Assembly (NCBI RefSeq): GCF_025965855.1
Contig: NZ_JAOPWB010000274.1
Span: 1 to 62,945, forward strand
Source of the DNA: Mycobacterium sp.
GTDB lineage: Bacteria > Actinomycetota > Actinomycetes > Mycobacteriales > Mycobacteriaceae
Direction of reading: 5' to 3'
Length of the DNA stretch: 62,945 nt
Positions 56,269 to 62,945 of the stretch are shown piece after piece (the first letter of the stretch is position 1; each line of letters starts with the position of its first letter). Both the position numbers and the translations under genes were made by a program. The notes under the pieces were generated by a model. It did not search any database. It was not told the DNA's origin and worked only from the letters and a program-made list of their open reading frames with translations.

Positions 56269-57653
56269 GCGCGCCTGCTTCCGATCACGTGCACCCCGCG
56301 CTTGGGCCGCAGGGTCAGCGTTGCCTCGAGTTCTATCGCGTCGCCGGGCGCGAGGTCAAAGGTGAAGCGCTGACTCATGATTGCCGCCATCAGCACCATC
56401 TCCATTAAGGCAAAGCTCTGCCCGATGCAGATGCGGCGACCGCCGCCGAATGGCAGGTATGCCGAGCGCGGCCGGCCTTTGTCCGGTGGGCGGAACCGGT
56501 TGGGGTCGAAGGCTTCCGGGTCGGGCCACCAGCGCGGGTCGTGGTGAATGTGGTGGATCGGGATGAGGACCGTGGTGCCGCGGCGGATGTGGTGTCCGCC
56601 GATGACGTCGTCGTCGATGGCCCGCCGCGCGATGGTCCACACCGCAGAGAAGTAACGCTGCGACTCCTGCAGGCAGGCGGTGGTCCAGCCCAGCCTGCCC
56701 AGATCGTCGGCGGTGGGGCGGCGCCCGTCCAGCACGTCGTCGATCTCGGCGAGCATCCGGTCGCGGGCGTCGGTGTGCTGTGCCATCAGGTACCAGAACC
56801 AGGACATGGCATTCGCGGTGGTTTCGTGACCGGCGAGCATGAACGTCAGGGCCTCGTCGCGTACCCGCTGGCGGGGCCATCGTCCGCCGTCGGCGCGAAG
56901 CAACACGTTGAGCAGGTCGGCGGAGTCGGTCGGCTGCAGCATCCGGTGATCGATCACCGCGTTGACCGCACGGTCGAGGGTCAGCGTGATGTCCTGCATG
57001 TCGCGCAAGGGCGGCGGCAGTCGGACGCCGGAGAACGCCAGCCAGTGCAGCGCGTCGTAGACCGGAGGCGGCATGAGGCCCCACAGACCGAGTCGCTGCA
57101 GCCGCTCGGCATGCCGCAGCCCGCGTGTCGCCAGGTCGTTCATGCTTTCGACCAACGGCCCGAAGTCCTGGCTGAACAGCGAATTGGCGACCACGCGCAG
57201 CGTCGCCTCGACCATCGTCTGGTGGATGTCGAATCGCGCACCTGTTGGCAGCGCGTCGGTGACGGCCGTGATCGGGTCGATCATCAGGTCGACGCTCCCG
57301 TTCAGGTGGCGCCTGGCGAAGGTCGGGTTCAGCGTGCCGCGGTGCGCGGCCCAGGAATCGCCCTCGTCGGTGAGCAGGTTGATGCCCGCGGTGGCCCGGA
57401 TGGGCTCGTATTCATATGACTTGACGTATTTCAGCCGGGCTTCGTGCAGCACGTGATCGACGTACTCGGGGTGGCTGACCGACACGAAACGCCTACCGGC
57501 GCAGCGGAACCGGACGATATCGCTGCCGGATATCCGGCTCATGAATCCGTCGCCCACATCGAATCCGACGGTGAGGGCCTCGCGCGTCATCGTCCAGAAG
57601 CTCAGGCGTCTGGCGGGTCCGGTCAGAGGCCGTTCAGCGGTGAGAGTCGCCAT
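56265..57653 (-). CDS. cyp132: Cytochrome P450 CYP132
   Basis: 462-aa soluble haem monooxygenase resembling the CYP4/CYP132 group. The I-helix is [20 protein letters not shown], the ExxR motif is ESQR ([11 protein letters not shown]), and the haem-Cys loop is [20 protein letters not shown]. The N-terminus [24 protein letters not shown] matches the remembered Rv1394c protein closely. The physiological substrate is not established. It forms an operon with the downstream monooxygenase (4-nt overlap) and is divergent from the AraC regulator (75-nt gap). Confidence 0.94.
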   Translation of the reverse strand: MATLTAERPLTGPARRLSFWTMTREALTVGFDVGDGFMSRISGSDIVRFRCAGRRFVSVSHPEYVDHVLHEARLKYVKSYEYEPIRATAGINLLTDEGDSWAAHRGTLNPTFARRHLNGSVDLMIDPITAVTDALPTGARFDIHQTMVEATLRVVANSLFSQDFGPLVESMNDLATRGLRHAERLQRLGLWGLMPPPVYDALHWLAFSGVRLPPPLRDMQDITLTLDRAVNAVIDHRMLQPTDSADLLNVLLRADGGRWPRQRVRDEALTFMLAGHETTANAMSWFWYLMAQHTDARDRMLAEIDDVLDGRRPTADDLGRLGWTTACLQESQRYFSAVWTIARRAIDDDVIGGHHIRRGTTVLIPIHHIHHDPRWWPDPEAFDPNRFRPPDKGRPRSAYLPFGGGRRICIGQSFALMEMVLMAAIMSQRFTFDLAPGDAIELEATLTLRPKRGVHVIGSRRA

Positions 57654-57728
57654 GACTCAACTGTATGGATGACGCCGCGAGCCGGTAATGAGATTATGGG
57701 ACATGGAGTTGGGAGTTCAGGACAGTCC

Positions 57729-58757
57729 ATGAGCCATCCACCATCGGCGTTGAGTCATCCGGTGCATGCCACCCGGGTGTTGTGCCAGGTGGCCAACGAG
57801 CGCGGGGTGCGGACGAATGAGCTGCTGGCGGGCACCGCGATCGACCCGGATGATCTCAACAACCCGGACGCTATGGTCAGCGCGTCCGACGAGATCATGG
57901 TGGTGCGCCGGCTGCTGGTCCGGCTTCCGGGCCACAGCGGCATCGGTGTGGATGTGGGCAGCCGGTCCACGCTCACCCACTTGGGGTTGTTCGGCTTCGC
58001 CGTGATGTCATGTGGCACCCTTCGGGAATTGTTTTCCATCGCGATGCGCTATTTCGCACTAACCACGATGCACATCCGCCTCGCCTTGTTCGAAACTGCC
58101 AAGGACTGCGTCATCGAGCTCGACGCCGGCCACCTGCCCGCCGATGTGCGAGGCTTCTTCATCGAACGCGACATCGCCGGAATCATCGCGACTACAACGG
58201 CTTTCGCGCTACCCGTGGCGGAGAAGTATGCCGACGAGGTGACCGCGGAATTGGCGGTCGACGAGGAACTGCTGCGGCCGCTGCTCGAGCTGGTGCCGGT
58301 GCACGACGTCAGGTTCGGGCGGGCGCACAACCGGCTGCATTTCCCGCGCGCCATGTTCGACGAGCCGCTGCCGCAGGCCGACCCCCACACCCTGGAAATG
58401 TGCATGGCGCAGTGCGACGTGCTGATGCAGAGCAGCGAGAGCCGCCGGGGCATCACCGCGCTGGTGCGCAGCAAGCTGTTCCGCGATTCCGGTGTGTTCC
58501 CAACGCTTCCCGACGTCGCCGACGAACTCGACATCCATCCGCGAACGCTGCGCCGGCGGCTCGCCGAGGAGGACACCTCGTTTCGGGCCTTGCTGAACGA
58601 GGCGCGCTCCACCGTGGCCGTGGACCTGTTGCGCAACGTCGGGCTCACCGTGGAGGAGGTTTCCACGCGGCTGGGTTACACGGAGGTCTCGACGTTCTCG
58701 CACGCCTTCAAACGCTGGTACGGCCTTGCGCCCAGCGCGTATTCACGCCGGGACTAG
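57729..58757 (+). CDS. AraC-family regulator of CYP132 (Rv1395-like)
   Basis: 342 aa. The N-terminal ligand/dimer domain is of the OruR/ArgR-type AraC subgroup ([40 protein letters not shown]). The C-terminal double helix-turn-helix has [20 protein letters not shown] and [35 protein letters not shown]. In M. tuberculosis, Rv1395 was reported to activate cyp132 and repress itself. The same divergent arrangement here implies the same control over the 75-nt intergenic region. ATG 57729 gives the known length. Confidence 0.93.
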   Translation: MSHPPSALSHPVHATRVLCQVANERGVRTNELLAGTAIDPDDLNNPDAMVSASDEIMVVRRLLVRLPGHSGIGVDVGSRSTLTHLGLFGFAVMSCGTLRELFSIAMRYFALTTMHIRLALFETAKDCVIELDAGHLPADVRGFFIERDIAGIIATTTAFALPVAEKYADEVTAELAVDEELLRPLLELVPVHDVRFGRAHNRLHFPRAMFDEPLPQADPHTLEMCMAQCDVLMQSSESRRGITALVRSKLFRDSGVFPTLPDVADELDIHPRTLRRRLAEEDTSFRALLNEARSTVAVDLLRNVGLTVEEVSTRLGYTEVSTFSHAFKRWYGLAPSAYSRRD

Positions 58758-58869
58758 CGCTTTTGGGGCTAAGAGCCGTGCAAGCCCAAGAGCGTTCCCG
58801 TTTCCGCCGTGCCCACCGGCCCCGCCGTCGTCCCACCACCCGACGGAGCCACCGGCGATGGCAGTGCGG
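58758..58869 (-). other. Possible relic of a PE_PGRS C-terminus
   Basis: Read on the minus strand just downstream of lipH, one frame encodes GGSVGWWDDGGAGGHGGNGN followed by ALGL, a Gly-Gly-X pattern like PGRS repeats. M. tuberculosis has PE_PGRS25 in the same place between Rv1395 and the lipH region. No start, PE domain or longer repeat array remains. Confidence 0.35.
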
Positions 58870-59841
58870 CTAGCAGTGCAGCGCCTTGTACAGCGCCACC
58901 AGCCCGCGGTTGGTGGCCTCGGCCGCGGCCGGTATGACCAGGGAGAAGCTGGCGTACCCGTGCACCATGTTCAGCTCGTTGCTCAGTTCCGCGGGCACAC
59001 CCGCGGCGTTGAGCAGCTCGGCGTAGCGGGAGCCGTCGTCGCGCAGGGGATCGTGTTCGGCGGTCCCGATGAAGGCGGGCGGCAGACCGGAGAGGTCGTC
59101 CGCGTTGGCCGGGGCCAGCGTGGTGGGCAGGGCCTTCGGATCGGTGATGTCGAGGTCGGGCAGGTACCAGGACAGGAAGGCTTCAATGACGTCGCGGTCC
59201 AGGATGGGCGCGTAGGCGTTCTCGGTGTGCGACGGCAATGACAGGTCGGCGGTGACCGTCGGGTACCACAGCAACTGGAACTTGAGCGCGGGACCGCCAT
59301 TATCGGCATTGTCGCGGGCGAGCTGCGCCATCACCGCGGCGAGGTTGCCGCCCGCCGAATCCCCGGCCACGGCAATGCGATCCGGATCACCGCCCAGCTC
59401 GGCGGCGTTCTCGGCGACCCATTGCAACGCGGCCCAGCAGTCGTTCACCCCGGCGGGGAAGGGGTGCTCGGGGGCGAGCCGGTAGTCGACTGACACCACG
59501 ATGGCCTCGGCGCCGACGGCGTGGGCGCGGGCGACGGGGTCGTGGGTCTCCAGGTCGCCGAGCGAGAACCCGCCGCCGTGGTAGAAGACGACTACGGGCA
59601 AGGCCTCGGTGTCGCCGGCCGGCCAGTAGATCCGGACGGGAATGTCGGTCAGTTCTCCGTAACCGATCGTCCGCTCCTCGGTCCGCACGTCCGGAAGCAG
59701 TTCCGGGGGCACCTTGAGCTGACGGAGCCTCGATCGCGCGACCTCGACACCGTCGGCGGCGTCGAAGGTCATCGGGAACGCGTCGAGCAACCCCTTCAAC
59801 GTCGGATCGATGCCCGGTCGGGCGACGGTCGGCTCAATCAT
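58870..59841 (-). CDS. lipH: Hormone-sensitive-lipase-family carboxylesterase LipH
   Basis: 323-aa alpha/beta hydrolase. The oxyanion motif is VVFYHGGGFSLGDLETHDPV (about residues 78-97), the nucleophile elbow is [20 protein letters not shown], the catalytic Asp is in [12 protein letters not shown] and the His is in MVHGYASFSL. There is no signal peptide, so a cytosolic esterase for short-chain esters is expected. The N-terminal IEPTVARPGIDPTLKGLLDA matches remembered LipH (Rv1399c). It lies 25 nt downstream of its paralogue lipI in the same direction. Confidence 0.94.
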   Translation of the reverse strand: MIEPTVARPGIDPTLKGLLDAFPMTFDAADGVEVARSRLRQLKVPPELLPDVRTEERTIGYGELTDIPVRIYWPAGDTEALPVVVFYHGGGFSLGDLETHDPVARAHAVGAEAIVVSVDYRLAPEHPFPAGVNDCWAALQWVAENAAELGGDPDRIAVAGDSAGGNLAAVMAQLARDNADNGGPALKFQLLWYPTVTADLSLPSHTENAYAPILDRDVIEAFLSWYLPDLDITDPKALPTTLAPANADDLSGLPPAFIGTAEHDPLRDDGSRYAELLNAAGVPAELSNELNMVHGYASFSLVIPAAAEATNRGLVALYKALHC

Positions 59842-59866
59842 GCGTTCACCGTACGCTTCCGACCCG

Positions 59867-60829
59867 TTAATGCAGGGCATTCCGCAACGCCGCGAGCCCC
59901 TTATCCTGCGCGGCGGTGGCCGCGGGCACCACACCGGCGTAGCCCAGGTAGCCGTGCACCATAGTCTCCGCGTTGTGCACCTCGACCGGGACGCCGGCGG
60001 CGGCCAACAGCTCGCCGTAACGGATGCCGTCGTCGCGCAGCGGATCGTGACCGGCGACGCCGATGTAGGCCGGCGGCAGGCCGGCCAGGTTCTTTGCCCG
60101 CCCCGGCGCCATGCCCGACGGCGGGTCGGACAGGTCGATTTCGCCTGCGTACCAACGCGAGAACGCGGCGATGGCCTTGGCGTCCAGGATCGGCGCGGTG
60201 GCGTTTTCGGTGAAGGACGGCAGCGACGCGTCCCACAGCGTGGAGGGATACCACAACAGCTGGAACGCGATCGGCGGCCCGTCACTGTCGCGGGCGCGCT
60301 GCGCCGTGGCCGCGGCGATGGTGCCGCCGGCCGAATCCCCGGCGACCGCGATCCGCGTGGTGTCGGCGCCGAGCTCGGTGCCGCGCTCGGCCACCCACAA
60401 CGTTGCGGCCCAAGCGTCTTCGACTGCGGCCGGGTAGGGGTGCTCGGGCGCCAGGCGGTACTCAACGGACACCACGATGGCGTCGGCCCCCACCGCATGC
60501 TGGCGCGCCGTACCGTCGTGGGTATCGAGATCGCCCACGACGAAGCCGCCGCCGTGGAAGAACAGCACCACGGGCGCGCGCCGTCCCGGATCGGCTGAGG
60601 GCCAATAGATCCGGATGCCGATCGGGCCGCCGGGGCCGGCAATGGCCCGGTCCTCGACCCGCAGCTCGGGATGCATCGGACGGCGCGGCAGGTCGCGGAG
60701 CCGTTGGCGCGCCGCGGCGACACCTTCGTCGGTTAATAGCCGGAACGGAACCGCATCCAGTACCTTCAGCAGGATGGGGTCGATACCAGGGTTTTCAGGG
60801 TTTTCCGTGGCGGTTTCCAAGCTGGGCAT
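59867..60829 (-). CDS. lipI: Hormone-sensitive-lipase-family carboxylesterase LipI
   Basis: 320-aa paralogue of LipH. The oxyanion motif is [20 protein letters not shown], the nucleophile elbow is [20 protein letters not shown], the Asp is in [12 protein letters not shown] and the His is in [10 protein letters not shown]. It starts [20 protein letters not shown], whose MPSL and [16 protein letters not shown] parts agree with the known LipI N-terminus. Its ATG overlaps, on the opposite strand, the ATG of the YhhN-family gene (CATG). lipI and lipH are a tandem duplicate pair. Confidence 0.94.
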   Translation of the reverse strand: MPSLETATENPENPGIDPILLKVLDAVPFRLLTDEGVAAARQRLRDLPRRPMHPELRVEDRAIAGPGGPIGIRIYWPSADPGRRAPVVLFFHGGGFVVGDLDTHDGTARQHAVGADAIVVSVEYRLAPEHPYPAAVEDAWAATLWVAERGTELGADTTRIAVAGDSAGGTIAAATAQRARDSDGPPIAFQLLWYPSTLWDASLPSFTENATAPILDAKAIAAFSRWYAGEIDLSDPPSGMAPGRAKNLAGLPPAYIGVAGHDPLRDDGIRYGELLAAAGVPVEVHNAETMVHGYLGYAGVVPAATAAQDKGLAALRNALH

Positions 60830-61586
60830 GGAAGTACCGTACGCACCTCGCCTGGTGTCCGGCGGCTGGGTGGTAGCCGGGTGGGCGGGCATCTCCTACG
60901 GGGTCTATCTGACCGTGCTCGCGTTGCGCTCGCCGCCGGGAACGGCTTTGACGGGGCACTGGTTGCTGCAGCCGCCGTTCAAGGCGTCGATGGCGTTGCT
61001 GCTGACCGTCGCCGCGGTGGCGCACCCCATCGTCCGCGAGCGGCGGTGGCTGATGCCCGCGCTCCTGTTGTCGGCCGTCGGCGACTGGATGCTGGCCATC
61101 CCGTGGTGGACGGTGTCGTTCGGGTTGGGGCTGGCGGCATTCCTGTTGGCACACTTGTGTTTCCTGGGTGCGCTGGTCCCGCTGGCCCGGACATCCCGGG
61201 TGCGCCTGGCCGCGGTCGCCTTCATGTGCCTCGTGTCCATGTCGTTGCTGGCGTGGTTCTGGCCGCACCTGGGCCGCGACAAGCTGACGATTCCGGTGAC
61301 GCTCTACATGGTCGTGCTGACCGCGATGGTCTGCATGGCGTTCCTGGCCAACCTGCCGACGATCTGGACCGCGGTGGGGGCGGTGTGTTTTGCGGCGTCG
61401 GACACGATGATCGCCATCGACCGGTTCATCCTGTACAACGACGCGCTGGCGGTCCCGATCTGGTGGTTGTACGCCGCGGCCCAGATCCTGATCACGGCCG
61501 GGTTCTTCTTCGGTCGAGAGGAACCGGATTACGAGACGGACTACGAGTACGAGCCCGAATACGAGCGCGAGCCCGACGAAGGCTAG
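60828..61586 (+). CDS. YhhN-family membrane protein (Rv1401-like), 252 aa
   Basis: About seven to eight membrane segments (for example [20 protein letters not shown] and [20 protein letters not shown]). The family motif SAVGDW and the C-terminal [13 protein letters not shown]...[15 protein letters not shown] pattern identify YhhN/TMEM86. The eukaryotic member TMEM86B is a lysoplasmalogenase, but activity in bacteria is little tested. The C-terminal tail is a Glu/Tyr repeat ([18 protein letters not shown]). The start [12 protein letters not shown] fits the homologue and makes the start codon overlap that of lipI. Confidence 0.88.
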   Translation: MEVPYAPRLVSGGWVVAGWAGISYGVYLTVLALRSPPGTALTGHWLLQPPFKASMALLLTVAAVAHPIVRERRWLMPALLLSAVGDWMLAIPWWTVSFGLGLAAFLLAHLCFLGALVPLARTSRVRLAAVAFMCLVSMSLLAWFWPHLGRDKLTIPVTLYMVVLTAMVCMAFLANLPTIWTAVGAVCFAASDTMIAIDRFILYNDALAVPIWWLYAAAQILITAGFFFGREEPDYETDYEYEPEYEREPDEG

Positions 61587-61633
61587 TTGTCGGTCCCTTT
61601 GGCGAGCAAGGTAACTCGGGGCTCGAGGGCGCG

Positions 61634-62945
61634 GTGACCGGTAAGGGGCGCACTCCCGTCGAGGTGGAACCGGTCGCCCGAGTGCTGCCCATGCTGTCGG
61701 TGCCGCACCTGGACCGCGAGTTCGATTACCTGGTGTCGGCCGAGCAGTCAGACGACGCCCAGCCGGGGGTCCGGGTGCGGGTGCGGTTCCATGGCCGGCT
61801 GGTCGACGGGTTTCTGCTGGAGCGCCGCAACGACACCGATCACACCGGCAAGCTGGGCTGGCTGGACCGCGTCGTGTCGGCCGAACCGGTGCTCACGGCG
61901 GAAATCCGGCGATTGGTCGACGCGGTGGCCGCGCGCTATGCCGGGACCCGGCCCGACGTGTTGCGGCTGGCGGTGCCGGCCCGGCACGCCAGGGTCGAGC
62001 GGGAGCCCGCGGCGACGCTCCCTTCGCCGGCCCGATCGATTCCCGCGGCCGTCGACCCGTCAGCGTGGGACGTCTACGGCCGAGGCGGGCAGTTCCTGGA
62101 CGCGCTGGCCGAGTCTCGCGCCGCGCGGGCCGTCTGGCAGGCGCTGCCCGGCGAGCCGTGGGCGGACCGCTTCGCCGAGGCCGCGGCCCAGACCATCCGG
62201 ACGGGACGGGCGGTGCTGGCGATCGTGCCCGACCAGCGCGACCTGGACACGCTGTGGGCGGCCGCGACGACCCGGATCGACGAGGAGTGCGTGGTGGCGC
62301 TGTCGGCGGGCCTGGGCCCGGCCGCACGCTACCGGCGTTGGCTCGCCGCGCTGCGGGGCACCGCGCGCCTGGTGATCGGCACCCGCAGTGCGGTATTCGC
62401 GCCGCTGGGCGACCTGGGCCTGGTCATGGTGTGGGCCGACGCCGACGACAGCCTGGCCGAGCCGCGGGCGCCGTACCCGCACGCGCGGGAGGTGGCGATG
62501 CTGCGCGCGCATCAGTCCCGCTGCGCCGCCCTGATCGGCGGCTACGCGCGGACCGCCGAGGCGCACGCGTTGGTGCGCAGCGGATGGGCCCACGACATCG
62601 TCGCCGCGCGGCCGGTGGTGCGGGCCCGCACCCCGCGGGTGATCGCCCTCGACGACACGGGCTACGCCGACGAACGCGACCCGGCGGCGCGCACCGCGCG
62701 CATTCCGTCCATCGCGCTGCGGGCGGCCCGCTCGTCGCTCGAGGCCGGGGCGCCGGTGCTCGTGCAGGTGCCGAGGCGCGGGTACGTCCCGTCGCTGGCG
62801 TGTGGGCGCTGCCGCGCCATCGCCCGGTGCCGGCAGTGCACCGGTCCGCTGTCGCTGCAGGAGCGCGGGCCCGGCGCCCTATGCCGGTGGTGCGGCCGCG
62901 CCGAACCCACGCTGCGGTGCGCGCGGTGCGGATCGGATGCGGTGC
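61634..62945 (+). CDS. priA: Primosomal protein N' (PriA), 3'-truncated by the window edge
   Basis: About 437 residues are visible. The N-terminal 3'-DNA-binding domain runs VARVLPMLSVPHLDREFDYL to VRVRVRFHGRLVDGFLLER. The helicase core is degenerate, as in actinobacteria: the Walker A region lies at QALPGEPWADRFAEAAAQTI without a GKT, and the DEAH box is replaced by WADADDSLAEPRAPY. Thus it probably lacks helicase activity but keeps a structural role. The zinc-binding cysteines have begun at the edge (CGRCRAIARCRQC, CRWCGRAEPTLRCARCGS). The GTG at 61634 is the chosen start. Confidence 0.93.
   Translation, partial: MTGKGRTPVEVEPVARVLPMLSVPHLDREFDYLVSAEQSDDAQPGVRVRVRFHGRLVDGFLLERRNDTDHTGKLGWLDRVVSAEPVLTAEIRRLVDAVAARYAGTRPDVLRLAVPARHARVEREPAATLPSPARSIPAAVDPSAWDVYGRGGQFLDALAESRAARAVWQALPGEPWADRFAEAAAQTIRTGRAVLAIVPDQRDLDTLWAAATTRIDEECVVALSAGLGPAARYRRWLAALRGTARLVIGTRSAVFAPLGDLGLVMVWADADDSLAEPRAPYPHAREVAMLRAHQSRCAALIGGYARTAEAHALVRSGWAHDIVAARPVVRARTPRVIALDDTGYADERDPAARTARIPSIALRAARSSLEAGAPVLVQVPRRGYVPSLACGRCRAIARCRQCTGPLSLQERGPGALCRWCGRAEPTLRCARCGSDAV

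Noticed and set aside
59842..60723. Extension of lipH upstream to a 617-residue frame
   Set aside because: The extra part is lipI read in the wrong frame. ATG 59841 gives the known LipH N-terminus.

Overview
This is a chromosomal segment from a GC-rich actinobacterium, almost certainly a slow-growing Mycobacterium close to the M. avium/intracellulare complex. The evidence is the very high GC content, the many GTG starts, a PE-family protein (mycobacteria-specific), mIHF, CYP132 with its AraC regulator, LipH/LipI, and gene order that matches remembered M. tuberculosis blocks. No rRNA, tRNA, insertion sequence, prophage or CRISPR array was found. Both ends cut through genes: rarA at the left and priA at the right.

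Layout. (1) Positions 1-20260 follow the M. tuberculosis Rv2559c-Rv2531c order: rarA, two tandem duplicated stress-type proteins, a UPF0047 protein, alaS-ruvX-mltG-aroE, a prepilin-peptidase-like gene, aroC-aroK-aroB-aroQ (shikimate pathway), a membrane protein, pepQ, a stand-alone PE gene, efp-nusB, and a large PLP amino-acid decarboxylase. (2) Positions 20261-35300 are accessory. They hold a two-component system interleaved with two DUF347/COG4705 membrane proteins. Next comes a tightly overlapped operon: GntR regulator, AprB-like ferredoxin, sulfonate/nitrate-type ABC importer, and AprA-like flavoprotein fused to HEAT repeats. A GNAT and a class-C-beta-lactamase-fold hydrolase follow. (3) Positions 35303-51039 follow the Rv1377c-Rv1392 order: a methyltransferase, a frameshifted 13E12-type (DUF222/HNH) gene, the pyrimidine operon pyrR-pyrB-pyrC-(membrane protein)-carA-carB-pyrF led by a PyrR-binding RNA hairpin, a molbindin-type HTH regulator, then mihF-gmk-rpoZ-coaBC and metK. 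(4) Positions 51046-54758 are an insertion relative to M. tuberculosis: a PNPOx-fold protein, an AlkB alkane hydroxylase, and a Tat-exported class I cholesterol oxidase. (5) Positions 54760-62945 follow the Rv1393c-Rv1402 order: a Baeyer-Villiger-type monooxygenase, CYP132, its AraC regulator, lipH, lipI, a YhhN membrane protein and priA.

The conserved blocks make aromatic precursors, pyrimidines, CoA and SAM, plus parts of the translation and transcription machinery. The accessory parts look devoted to unusual substrates. The most novel candidate is positions 25282-33413, an aerobic AprA/AprB-like redox pair built into an ABC-importer operon. Its substrate cannot be read from the sequence, but a sulfur-containing anion is the first guess. 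Several non-coding elements also stand out: duplicated 16-bp palindromes before the two tandem paralogues, a palindromic repeat at convergent gene ends, and a small G-rich repeat that lies both between carA and carB and in frame inside the monooxygenase gene. Comparisons with M. tuberculosis are from memory, not from a computed alignment.
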